Shown in pieces: positions 8,703 to 16,217 of a DNA stretch of 64,000 nt. A model generated the notes under the pieces. The model ran no database searches and was not told where the DNA came from. It was given only the letters and a program-made list of their open reading frames with translations. Position 1 is the first letter of the stretch. Each line of letters begins with the position of its first letter. Made by a program: the position numbers and the translations under genes. Source of the stretch: Dietzia aurantiaca (lineage in GTDB: Bacteria; Actinomycetota; Actinomycetes; Mycobacteriales; Mycobacteriaceae); the NCBI RefSeq assembly GCF_021033825.1, contig NZ_JAIFXZ010000007.1, forward strand, positions 83,756-147,755, written 5' to 3'.

Positions 8703-9359
8703 ATGAGAGCCAAGATCTGCGGCATCCGGAACGAGAGCGACCTGCGCATCGCACTCGAGGGCGGAGCCGACGCCATCGGACTGATCTGCGGGATCAACCA
8801 CCGCAGCGAGGACGAGGTGACCCCGGAGGTCGCCCGCCGCATCACCGCGGCCACTCCCCCGTTCGTCTCCACCGTGCTGGTGACCCACCGGGACACCCCG
8901 GAGAGCATTCTCGACCTGGCGGACCAGACCGGGGTCAACACGATCCAGGTCCACGGCATCGTCACCCTCGAGACCCTCAGGGCCGTTCGCGCCGGTGCCG
9001 GCAGCAGGAAGATCCTCAAGGCCATCCACGTCTCCGGCGAGGAGGCCGTCGACGACGCCGTCGAGGCCGCACCCCACTGCGATGCGCTGCTTCTCGATTC
9101 GCGCTCGAAGGACCGGCTCGGCGGAACCGGCAAGACACACGACTGGTCGATCAGCCGTCGCATCGTCGAGGCCGTCGCCCCGATCGGGACGCCGGTGATT
9201 CTGGCCGGCGGCCTGAACCCGGGCAACGTGGGTGCCGCCGCCGAGCAGGTCGGCCCCTACGGCGTGGACGTCAACAGCGGTGTCGATGACCCGAACGGCG
9301 ACAAGTCGCCCGAACTCTGCCGCGACTTCGTCCGGGGCGCCGCCGGGGCCCGGGCCTGA
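8703..9359 (+). CDS. TrpF-like phosphoribosylanthranilate isomerase family protein
   Basis: A 218-residue TIM barrel of the TrpF family. It has the general-base Cys in AKICGIRN, the loop QVHG, the catalytic Asp in LLLDSRSKDRLGGTGKTHDW, and the phosphate-binding GGLNPGNV and VDVNSGVDDPNGDKS segments. The loop after strand 2 reads IGLICGINHRSEDEV instead of the usual aromatic-rich GFxFxxxSxR pattern, so the substrate pocket differs. It is not in a trp operon; it follows prs and arsC. Many actinobacteria use the bifunctional PriA for this step. It could be a genuine TrpF or a paralogue with another substrate. Confidence 0.75.
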   Translation: MRAKICGIRNESDLRIALEGGADAIGLICGINHRSEDEVTPEVARRITAATPPFVSTVLVTHRDTPESILDLADQTGVNTIQVHGIVTLETLRAVRAGAGSRKILKAIHVSGEEAVDDAVEAAPHCDALLLDSRSKDRLGGTGKTHDWSISRRIVEAVAPIGTPVILAGGLNPGNVGAAAEQVGPYGVDVNSGVDDPNGDKSPELCRDFVRGAAGARA

Positions 9360-9365
9360 CCGGAT

Positions 9366-9395
9366 TTGGGCGGCCGAACCGGGCGACGGTAGTCT
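9366..9395 (+). promoter_or_regulatory. probable promoter of rplY (TTGGGC - 18 nt - TAGTCT)
   Basis: A -35-like TTGGGC (9366-9371) and a -10-like TAGTCT (9390-9395) are separated by 18 nt. The stretch strongly resembles the one upstream of prfC (13119-13149), which begins with the same CGGATTGGGCGGCC-type sequence. Confidence 0.35.
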
Positions 9396-9521
9396 TATCG
9401 GGTCATCTCGGCGAGGGAGGGCCACCCGGCCACTCCGTTATCGACGCGATCACCTCCAGTGCGGTTTTCCGTGAGGTCTCGCTTCGCGCCGGGCCGGAAA
9501 TACTCACCTAGGGGTCATCGC

Positions 9522-10151
9522 ATGTCCGACAAGAACGCGCTCACTGCCGCCGTCCGTACCGAGTTCGGCAAGGGCTCCGCCCGCCGCGCCCGCCGCGAGG
9601 GCCAGGTGCCCGCCGTGCTGTACGGCCACAAGACCGAGCCCCGCCACCTGCTTCTCGGCGCGCTCGAGTTCGCCGCGATCCTGCGCTACGCGGGCACCAA
9701 CGCCCTGCTGACCCTCGACATCGAGGGCGAGGAGCAGCTCGCTCTTCCCAAGCAGATCGACGTGCACCCGCTTACCCGCATCATCGAGCACACCGACCTC
9801 CTCGTCGTGAGGAAGGGCGAGAAGGTCGTCGTCGAGATCGCCGTCCTCGTCACGGGCGAGGCCGCCCCGGGCACCCTGGTCACCACTGACGCCGACTACA
9901 TCGAGGTCGAGGTCGAGGCCACCAACATCCCCGAGGAGTTCGAGATCTCGATCGCCGGCGTCGAGGCGGGCACCCAGTTCACCGCCGCCGACGTCACGCT
10001 GCCCACCGGCGCCACCCTGATCTCCGACCCGGAGACCCTGCTCGTCAACGTCATCGAGGCGCCGACCGAGGCCGACCTCGAGTCGGACGAGGAAGAGGCC
10101 CCCGAGGGCGAGGCCGCCGAGGACGCCGCGAAGGCTGCCGAGGAGGAGTGA
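9522..10151 (+). CDS. rplY: 50S ribosomal protein L25/general stress protein Ctc
   Basis: A 209-residue long-form L25 (Ctc). The N-terminal 5S rRNA-binding domain (~1-95) starts [21 protein letters not shown] and contains [15 protein letters not shown]. The C-terminal TL5 domain (~100-185) has [14 protein letters not shown] and the [19 protein letters not shown] end. A Glu/Asp/Ala-rich tail (~185-209) is typical of actinobacterial homologues. The ATG at 9522 is preceded by AGGGG. The next genes downstream of the mycobacterial homologue often include pth; here pth lies 1.8 kb further on, beyond lysE/lysG. Confidence 0.95.
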   Translation: MSDKNALTAAVRTEFGKGSARRARREGQVPAVLYGHKTEPRHLLLGALEFAAILRYAGTNALLTLDIEGEEQLALPKQIDVHPLTRIIEHTDLLVVRKGEKVVVEIAVLVTGEAAPGTLVTTDADYIEVEVEATNIPEEFEISIAGVEAGTQFTAADVTLPTGATLISDPETLLVNVIEAPTEADLESDEEEAPEGEAAEDAAKAAEEE

Positions 10152-10203
10152 ACCTCCCGCGTGTGATGCACGCGGACGCGGCCTGACGGCTGCCTCACCG
10201 AAC

Positions 10204-10239
10204 CGGGCCCGGCACGACGATCACGTCGTGCCGGGCCCG
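10204..10239 (+). terminator. perfect 16-bp hairpin after rplY
   Basis: CGGGCCCGGCACGACG pairs perfectly with its inverted copy across a 4-nt ATCA loop. There is no T-tract, as is common for GC-rich actinobacterial terminators. It lies between the convergent rplY and lysE ends and could serve both. Confidence 0.75.
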
Positions 10240-10297
10240 TCTGCATCTCCCGTACCCCGGCCCCGCCCCCAGTCGCCACTGGCCGGGCCGGGCCGGG

Positions 10298-10915
10298 TCA
10301 GCCGCGGATGAGGCCGAACGCGAGCACGAACATCATCACGGCGATGAGGGCGTCGAGAACGCGCCATGCACCCGGGCGGGAGAACAGCCCACGCAGCGCC
10401 TTGCCGCCGAAGCCGATGAGCGAGAACCACGCGATGCCGGCGAGGAACGCACCCGCGGCGAACACCCAGCGCATGTCGCCCGACTGCTGATTGGCGAGCG
10501 TGCCGAGGAAGACCACCGAGTCGAGGTAGGCGTGCGGGTTGAGCCAGGTGAACGCCGCGCACGCCGCCACCGCACCGAGCGTCGACGGGATGCGCGCGTC
10601 CCCGCCTGTCTGTAATCCCTGCCCCGGCCGGATCGCCCGGTAGGCCGCGAACCCGCCGTAGGCCACGAGGAACGCCACGCCTATCCACGTCATCACCGAG
10701 ATCGCCCCGGGCGCGGCCTCGACGAGGGCGCCCACCCCGAATACACCGAGCATGATGAGCGCGGCCTCGGAGGCCACGCAGAACCCGACGATCGGCGCCA
10801 TCCGGACATCGCCACGGATGGACCGCTGGAGGACATAGGCGTTCTGCGCGCCGACGGCGACGATGAGTCCCAGACCCATGCCGGCGCCCATGAGAAGTGT
10901 GGAAGTGGTGGTCAC
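10298..10915 (-). CDS. lysE: LysE/ArgO-family basic amino acid exporter
   Basis: A 205-residue, five- or six-TM exporter. Family landmarks are VAVGAQNAYVLQRSIRG near the N-terminus and TWLNPHAYLDSVVFLG in the middle. It should export L-lysine and/or L-arginine driven by the membrane potential. It is divergent from a LysG/ArgP-type regulator gene, the classic lysE-lysG arrangement in which the regulator senses intracellular basic amino acids and activates the exporter. The GTG start sits 6 nt behind a TAGCGT -10 box, so its mRNA is probably leaderless. Confidence 0.9.
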   Translation of the reverse strand: MTTTSTLLMGAGMGLGLIVAVGAQNAYVLQRSIRGDVRMAPIVGFCVASEAALIMLGVFGVGALVEAAPGAISVMTWIGVAFLVAYGGFAAYRAIRPGQGLQTGGDARIPSTLGAVAACAAFTWLNPHAYLDSVVFLGTLANQQSGDMRWVFAAGAFLAGIAWFSLIGFGGKALRGLFSRPGAWRVLDALIAVMMFVLAFGLIRG

Positions 10916-10921
10916 GTACTC

Positions 10922-10927
10922 ACGCTA
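10922..10927 (-). promoter_or_regulatory. leaderless -10 element (TAGCGT) of lysE
   Basis: Minus-strand TAGCGT, then 6 nt (GAGTAC), then the GTG start of lysE. Confidence 0.5.
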
Positions 10928-10940
10928 GAGCGGCGTGCGT

Positions 10941-10957
10941 CAGTAGTGCCACTACTG
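10941..10957. promoter_or_regulatory. candidate LysG operator, inverted repeat
   Basis: CAGTAGTG-C-CACTACTG is a perfect 8-bp inverted repeat in the 68-bp gap between lysE and lysG. A shorter related dyad AGTG-A-CACT follows at 10974-10982. The position is between the lysE -10 box (10922-10927) and the lysG -10-like TAGCAT (10967-10972), fitting a LysR-type regulator acting on both. Confidence 0.5.
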
Positions 10958-10983
10958 GTTTTGACATAGCATTAGTGACACTT

Positions 10984-11880
10984 ATGGCTACTCTTCAGCT
11001 CGATCAGCTCCGCACCCTCGCCGCCGTTGTGGATCTCGGCTCGTTCGAGGCCGCCGCCGCTCACCTGCACATCACCCAGTCCGCGGTGTCCCAGCGGATC
11101 CGCGCGATGGAGGAGTCGGCGGGCCGGATCCTGGTGCGCCGCGAACGCCCCATCACCGCCACCGAGTCGGGCGAAGTGGTGCTCCGGACCGCTCGCCAGA
11201 TGCTGCACCTCGAGGAGTCCCTGGCCGGCGAGCTCGGCGACTCGGCGACGAGCCAGGACCACGTGGCGTTGGCGGTGGCATGCAACTCCGATTCGCTGGC
11301 CACCTGGTTCCTCGACGCCATGACGGAGGTCCACTCGGCGGGCCGCGTGGTGTTCGATATCCGGCGCGAGGACGAATCGCTCTCGTCCGAACTGCTGCGC
11401 CGCGGCGAGGTGATGGCAGCGGTCACCAGCGAGTCCCGTCCGGTGCAGGGCTGCCGCTCACTCCCGCTCGGCTCGATGCGCTACCTGGCCTGCGCCAGCC
11501 CCGGATTCGTGGCACGACACCTGCGCGACGGCTCGCCCACCGCTGCGCTCGGTCGCGCGCCGATCGTCGACTTCGACCGCAGCGACGCCCACCAGAACCA
11601 CTACTACCGCCGGCTGACCCGCCGCCAGCCCACCGGGCCGCGGCACTACATCCCGAGTTCCCACGACCACGTCCGGGCGATCGTGGCGGGCCTGGGCTGG
11701 GGCCTGATCCCCGAGCAGCTGGCCACCCCCTGGCTGGTGTCCGGGGAGATCGAGAACGTCTCCCCCGACCGGCCGCTGGACGTGCCGCTGTTCTGGCAAC
11801 ACTGGAAACTGCAGTCGCCGGACCTCGACGCCCTGACCGACGCGGTCCTCGACATCGCCCGGGCCGAGCTGCGCACCTGA
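10984..11880 (+). CDS. lysG: LysR-family regulator LysG/ArgP (IciA)
   Basis: A 298-residue LysR-type transcriptional regulator. The N-terminal winged helix-turn-helix (~3-62) contains TLAAVVDLGSFEAAAAHLHITQSAVSQRIRAMEE. The C-terminal effector domain resembles ArgP/LysG, with conserved SSHDHVRAIVAGLGWGLIPEQL. It should activate the divergent lysE when lysine or arginine accumulates. A TAGCAT hexamer at 10967-10972 would place the transcript start 4-5 nt before the ATG at 10984. A longer in-frame extension to 10897 would overlap lysE and is unlikely. Confidence 0.9.
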   Translation: MATLQLDQLRTLAAVVDLGSFEAAAAHLHITQSAVSQRIRAMEESAGRILVRRERPITATESGEVVLRTARQMLHLEESLAGELGDSATSQDHVALAVACNSDSLATWFLDAMTEVHSAGRVVFDIRREDESLSSELLRRGEVMAAVTSESRPVQGCRSLPLGSMRYLACASPGFVARHLRDGSPTAALGRAPIVDFDRSDAHQNHYYRRLTRRQPTGPRHYIPSSHDHVRAIVAGLGWGLIPEQLATPWLVSGEIENVSPDRPLDVPLFWQHWKLQSPDLDALTDAVLDIARAELRT

Positions 11881-11923
11881 CGGACCGGCACCCCCCACGA
11901 CGGCATCTGGGATCATGGGCGGC

Positions 11924-12523
11924 GTGACTACCGCTGAACCGACCGGCCCCGCGCTCGTGGTGGGCCTGGCCAACCCCGGGCCCGACTACGAGGGCACCCG
12001 CCACAACATCGGCTGGGAGGTCCTGCAGGAACTGGCCTCCCGCGCGCTGCCCATGCCGGCGGGCTTCAGCACCCACAAGAAAACCAACTGCGAGATCACC
12101 CAGACGCGCCTGGCCGGTCGGCAAGTCGTCCTGGCCCGCCCCCGCAGCTACATGAACCTCTCCGGCGGCCCCATCGCGGCGGTGGCGAAGTACTTCTCCG
12201 TCGAGCCCACCGACGTGATCGTGATCCACGACGAGATCGACATCGACTTCGGCCAGGTGCGCCTCAAGCGCGGCGGCGGAGAGGGCGGCCACAACGGCCT
12301 CCGCTCGCTGACCCAGTCGCTGGGCACCCGCGACTACCTGCGGGTCCGCGCCGGGGTCGGCCGCCCGCCGGGTCGCATGGCGGTGGCCGACTTCGTCCTC
12401 AAACGCTTCTCCAAGCTCGAGCAGCCCGACGTCCCGTTCCTCGTCCAGGACGCCGCAGACGCCGTGGAGCTGCTCCTCCAGCACGGCCTGGAGACGGCCC
12501 AGAACCAGGTCCACTCCGCGTGA
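11924..12523 (+). CDS. pth: peptidyl-tRNA hydrolase
   Basis: A 199-residue Pth that recycles peptidyl-tRNA released during abortive translation. Visible landmarks are ALVVGLANPGPDYEGTRHNIGW with the catalytic His, SYMNLSGGP, and IHDEIDIDFGQVRLK followed by GGGEGGHNGLRSL and RVRAGVGRPPGRMAVADFVL. I chose the GTG at 11924 because a GATCAT -10-like hexamer is 7 nt upstream; the in-frame ATG at 11915 lies inside that hexamer. It follows lysG on the same strand after 43 bp. Confidence 0.95.
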   Translation: MTTAEPTGPALVVGLANPGPDYEGTRHNIGWEVLQELASRALPMPAGFSTHKKTNCEITQTRLAGRQVVLARPRSYMNLSGGPIAAVAKYFSVEPTDVIVIHDEIDIDFGQVRLKRGGGEGGHNGLRSLTQSLGTRDYLRVRAGVGRPPGRMAVADFVLKRFSKLEQPDVPFLVQDAADAVELLLQHGLETAQNQVHSA

Positions 12524-12563
12524 CCGGCCGGAAATCGGAGCGCGCCGCCGGCGCGATACGGAC

Positions 12564-13022
12564 ATGAGTCGGCCCCGGCGCTTCACGCGAACCGCCCACC
12601 TGGGCGTCGGGGCGGACCTGTTCGAGCGCGCGAGCCGGTCGCTCCTCAACTGGGACATGCACCGAGGGGCGGGCCTCGTCGTCGTCGTCGACGGACCCGC
12701 CACGCCCGGCCGGATCGTGACGCTCCGCCCCCGCTCGGGCCCCGCGGCGTGGCTGAGAGTGTCGGCGCCGTGCGAGGTCACCGAGGTTGTCGACGACGAC
12801 GACGCCCGCGGGTTCACCTACCGGTCGCTGCCCGGCCACCCCGAGCGCGGCCGGGAGTCGTTCGTCGTGACGCATGACGCGGCCACGGGACACGTGCGCC
12901 TGACGATTACCGCCGAATCCGAGCACGCCACGTGGTTGGCGCGACTCGGCGGCCCGATCGCGCGCGCCGAACAGGACCGGATCACCCGCCGCTACCTCGA
13001 TGCGCTCACCGAAGGGCGCTGA
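12564..13022 (+). CDS. DUF1990 family protein
   Basis: A 152-residue protein matching the DUF1990 pattern. A central NWDMHRGAGL segment is followed by the family signature GFTYRSLPGHPERGRESFVV, and the protein ends with ARLGGPIARAEQDRITRRYLDAL. Members are widespread in actinobacteria and plants; their biochemical role is not established, and a lipid- or ligand-binding SRPBCC-like role is sometimes suggested. It is 40 bp downstream of pth on the same strand and may be co-transcribed. Confidence 0.8.
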   Translation: MSRPRRFTRTAHLGVGADLFERASRSLLNWDMHRGAGLVVVVDGPATPGRIVTLRPRSGPAAWLRVSAPCEVTEVVDDDDARGFTYRSLPGHPERGRESFVVTHDAATGHVRLTITAESEHATWLARLGGPIARAEQDRITRRYLDALTEGR

Positions 13023-13118
13023 ACCGGCGGCCTGCTCCGCACACGCCCCGAGTACCGCGGCGGCTCCGCCACCTCGACTTTCCCTCGGTTACTCCCGCCC
13101 ACGGGCCACATGCCCGGA

Positions 13119-13149
13119 TTGGGCGGCCCCGACCGCTCGGACGTAAACT
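13119..13149 (+). promoter_or_regulatory. probable promoter of prfC (TTGGGC - 19 nt - TAAACT)
   Basis: A -35-like TTGGGC and a -10 TAAACT lie about 42 bp before the GTG start, in a stretch similar to the rplY promoter. Confidence 0.35.
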
Positions 13150-13191
13150 GGACCGACTGCGGCGAGCGCCGCCCGAGTACGAGGAGGACGC

Positions 13192-14865
13192 GTGACGGAC
13201 ACCGCCGAGAACGCCGGCACGAACGGGCACCAGCCCGGTACCGACGGATCCGGCGATGTGACCACCGAGGTCGCCCGCCGACGCACGTTCGCCGTCATCG
13301 CCCACCCGGACGCCGGTAAGTCGACGCTGACCGAGGCGCTCGCGCTGCACGCCCGCGTCATCACCGAGGCCGGCGCCGTCCACGGCAAGTCGGGCCGTCG
13401 CTCGACCGTGTCGGACTGGATGGAGATGGAGAAGGCCCGCGGCATCTCCGTCAGCTCCACCGCCCTGCAGTTCAACTACGTCCCCGAGGGCGCCGACCCC
13501 TCGGACGAGCCGTACGTCATCAACCTCGTCGACACCCCCGGTCACGCCGACTTCTCCGAGGACACCTATCGCGTGCTCACCGCCGTGGACGCGGCCGTGA
13601 TGCTCATCGACGCCGCCAAGGGCCTCGAGCCGCAGACCCTCAAACTGTTCCAGGTGTGCAAGCACAACGGGCTGCCGATCATCACCGTGATCAACAAGTG
13701 GGACCGGCCCGGCCAGACACCGCTGGAGCTGCTGGACGAAATCACCGAGCAGATCGGGCTCGTGCCGACACCGCTGTTCATGCCCGTGGGCATCGCCGGC
13801 GACTACCGCGGGCTGCTGCGCCGCGGTTCCGGCGGGGCGCCCGAGGAGTACGTGCACTTCACGCGCACCGCCGGTGGCTCGACCATCGCGCCCGAGGAGA
13901 TCTACGGCCCGGCCGAAGCACTCGAGCGTGAGGGCGACGTGTGGGAGACCGCCGTCGAGGAGTCCGAGTTGCTGTCAGCGATGGGCCAGGACCACGACCA
14001 GGAGCTGTACCTCGCCGGCGAGACCAGCCCGGTGATCTTCGCCTCCGCGATGCTCAACTTCGGTGTGCACCAGATCCTCGACGCGCTGGTCGACCTGGCG
14101 CCGCCGCCACGCGAGTGGCCGACCGTCGGCGGGGAGCCCCGCGAGACCACCGACCCCTTCTCCGCCGTGGTGTTCAAGGTGCAGGCCGGCATGGACGCCG
14201 CCCACCGCGACCGACTGGCGTTCATGCGTGTCGTCTCGGGCGAGTTCGAGCGCGGCATGGTGGTCCAGCACGCGCAGACGGCGAAGCCGTTCACCACCAA
14301 GTACGCGCTGACCGTGTTCGGTCGTGACCGCTCGACGGTCGAGACCGCCTACCCCGGTGACGTGGTGGGCCTGGTCAACGCCACCGGCCTCGCTCCCGGT
14401 GACACCCTCTACACCGGCAAGAAGGTGAAGTTCCCGCCGATCCCGCAGTTCGCGCCCGAGTTCTTCGCGGTGGTGCGAGCGCAGTCGTTGGGCAAATACA
14501 AGCAGTTCCGCAAGGCGATCGACCAGTTGGCCGCCGAGGGCGTGGTGCAGATCCTGCGCAACGACACCCGCGGCGACGCGAACCCGGTCATGGCCGCGGT
14601 CGGTCCCATGCAGTTCGAGGTGGTCACGGCCCGGATGAAGGCCGAGTTCAACGTCGAGGTGATCGTCGACAACCTGCCGTACTCCATCGCCCGCCGCACC
14701 GACGCCGAGTCCGCCGACGAACTGAACCGTCAGCGCGGGGTCGAGGTGTTCCAGCGGACCGACGGCGAACTGCTGGCCCTCTTCGGCGACAAGTGGCGGC
14801 TGCAGTACATCAGCAAGGAGATGGATCACCTCACCATCGAGCCGCTGGTGGCCGACACGAACTAG
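13192..14865 (+). CDS. prfC: peptide chain release factor 3
   Basis: A 557-residue translational GTPase. G1 is AHPDAGKSTL, G2 lies in the STVSDWMEMEKARGISV region, G3 is DTPGHADFSED, and G4 is NKWD. The RF3-specific features QFEVVTARMKAEFNVEV and the C-terminal domain after ~400 are present and separate it from EF-G. It recycles class I release factors after termination. The GTG start at 13192 follows GAGGAGG. An N-terminal low-complexity extension of ~25 residues precedes the GTPase domain. Confidence 0.95.
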   Translation: MTDTAENAGTNGHQPGTDGSGDVTTEVARRRTFAVIAHPDAGKSTLTEALALHARVITEAGAVHGKSGRRSTVSDWMEMEKARGISVSSTALQFNYVPEGADPSDEPYVINLVDTPGHADFSEDTYRVLTAVDAAVMLIDAAKGLEPQTLKLFQVCKHNGLPIITVINKWDRPGQTPLELLDEITEQIGLVPTPLFMPVGIAGDYRGLLRRGSGGAPEEYVHFTRTAGGSTIAPEEIYGPAEALEREGDVWETAVEESELLSAMGQDHDQELYLAGETSPVIFASAMLNFGVHQILDALVDLAPPPREWPTVGGEPRETTDPFSAVVFKVQAGMDAAHRDRLAFMRVVSGEFERGMVVQHAQTAKPFTTKYALTVFGRDRSTVETAYPGDVVGLVNATGLAPGDTLYTGKKVKFPPIPQFAPEFFAVVRAQSLGKYKQFRKAIDQLAAEGVVQILRNDTRGDANPVMAAVGPMQFEVVTARMKAEFNVEVIVDNLPYSIARRTDAESADELNRQRGVEVFQRTDGELLALFGDKWRLQYISKEMDHLTIEPLVADTN

Positions 14866-14879
14866 CCCGTCACCCCGTT

Positions 14880-15080
14880 CGGGTTGCACGCACCCGTCCG
14901 GACTGCACACCCCACCCGGGGCTGCAAGCACCTCACCCAGGCTGCATGCCCCGCCCGGTTTGCGCACCTCGCCCGGGTTGCAAGACATGCCAACCCGTTC
15001 GCAAGACCAGAGATGCGAAAACCGGGCCGCGAAACGCATCAGGTGTCTTGCAGCCCGGCTCCGGTGTCTTGCAACCGGCT
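14880..15080. repeat. degenerate tandem repeat cluster with two inverted copies (intergenic)
   Basis: This fills most of the 306-bp gap between prfC and the LLM gene. About seven head-to-tail copies of an 18-22 bp unit, roughly GG(C/T)TGCAnnCACCncACCC, run from 14880 to 15016. Copy six reads CCCGGGTTGCAAGACATGCC. Two inverted copies, GGTGTCTTGCAGCCCGG and GGTGTCTTGCAACCGG, lie at 15042-15076. Between them GATGCG and CGCATC form a further dyad. The direct and inverted copies could fold into a large hairpin downstream of prfC. No protein-coding signal is apparent. Confidence 0.7.
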
Positions 15081-15171
15081 CATGTGGGCCGCGGGCGTGT
15101 CCGGCAACTGACAGCCCGACCACCCCCGCACGGTTGGCGCCGGCGGTCGCGCCGCGGGCATCCTGGATGCC

Positions 15172-16134
15172 ATGCCAGCAGACAGCCCCGCCCCAGCCTC
15201 ACCGTCCGTCGGTCTCCGCGTCTTCGTCGAGCCGCAGCAGGGCGCGACCTACGACGATCAGCTCGCCGTGGCCCGCGCCGCCGAGGACCTCGGTTACGAG
15301 GCGTTCTTCCGATCCGACCACTACCTGAAGATGGGCGGCGTCACCGGCATGCCCGGCCCCACCGACGCCTGGCTGACGCTGGCCGCCATGGCCCGCGAGA
15401 CGTCCACGATCCGCCTCGGCACGCTCCTGACCTCGGTGACCTTCCGGCACCTCGGCCCGCTGGCCATCTCCCTGGCGCAGGTCGACCAGATGTCGGGCGG
15501 CCGCCTCGACGTGGGCCTCGGCGCCGGCTGGTACGAGGACGAGCACACCGCATACGGCGTCCCTTTCCCGCCGCTCGGCGAGCGCTTTGACCTGCTCGAG
15601 GACACCCTCGGCGCGCTCGAACAGCTGTGGTCCGCCCCGGCCGGTGAGACGCTCACCGTCCGCGGCAAGCGCGTGGACCTGGTGGACTCCCCCGGCCTCC
15701 CCAAGCCGCTGCAGGCGCGCCCGCCGGTGATCGTCGGCGGCCACGGCAAGCGCCGCACCCCGGCGTTGGCGGCCCGGTTCGCCGACGAGTTCAACGTGCC
15801 GTTCGCCGACCTCGACACCGTCGCCACGCAGTACCAGCGCGTCGATGCCGCGTGCGCCGAGCGCGGCCGCGCCCCCGAGGAGATCCTCCGGTCGGCGGCG
15901 CTGGTGCTGTGCTGCGGGCGCGACGAGGCACAGATCGCCCGCCGGGCCGACGCGATCGGTCGCGAGGTCGACGAGTTGCGCGCCAACGGCGCCGCGGGCT
16001 CGCCGGCCGAGGTCGTGGACACGATCGGCAGGTATGCGGAGGTCGGCGCGCGGCGCGTCTATCTGCAGGTCCTGGACATGTCGGACCTGGATCACCTCGA
16101 GCTGGTCGCCTCCGAGGTCGCGTCCCAGCTCTGA
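15172..16134 (+). CDS. LLM-class F420-dependent oxidoreductase
   Basis: A 320-residue luciferase-like TIM barrel. It shows the N-terminal FVEPQQGATYDDQLAVARAAEDLGYEA, RLGTLLTSVTFRHLGPLA, and the family segment GRLDVGLGAGWYEDEHTAYG, followed by RPPVIVGGHGKRRTPALAARFADEFN. These match the F420-dependent branch common in Mycobacteriales. The substrate is unknown; F420 rather than FMN is inferred from family membership. The start has a weak CATCCT -10-like hexamer 7 nt upstream. It stands alone between prfC repeats and the next, separately promoted gene. Confidence 0.85.
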   Translation: MPADSPAPASPSVGLRVFVEPQQGATYDDQLAVARAAEDLGYEAFFRSDHYLKMGGVTGMPGPTDAWLTLAAMARETSTIRLGTLLTSVTFRHLGPLAISLAQVDQMSGGRLDVGLGAGWYEDEHTAYGVPFPPLGERFDLLEDTLGALEQLWSAPAGETLTVRGKRVDLVDSPGLPKPLQARPPVIVGGHGKRRTPALAARFADEFNVPFADLDTVATQYQRVDAACAERGRAPEEILRSAALVLCCGRDEAQIARRADAIGREVDELRANGAAGSPAEVVDTIGRYAEVGARRVYLQVLDMSDLDHLELVASEVASQL

Positions 16135-16205
16135 TCCCCGGCTCGGCCGGAGCAACCGCACCCGGGCCCGGGGACGAAAGCCCCCACCTTCAACGATGGC
16201 GTGGC

Positions 16206-16211
16206 TAATGT
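16206..16211 (+). promoter_or_regulatory. leaderless -10 element (TAATGT)
   Basis: TAATGT, then 6 nt (CACAGC), then the ATG at 16218 of the secreted hydrolase gene. Confidence 0.5.
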
Positions 16212-16217
16212 CACAGC

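Noticed and set aside
14880-15080. CRISPR array after prfC
   Set aside because: Units are degenerate, contiguous without unique spacers, and no cas genes are present.
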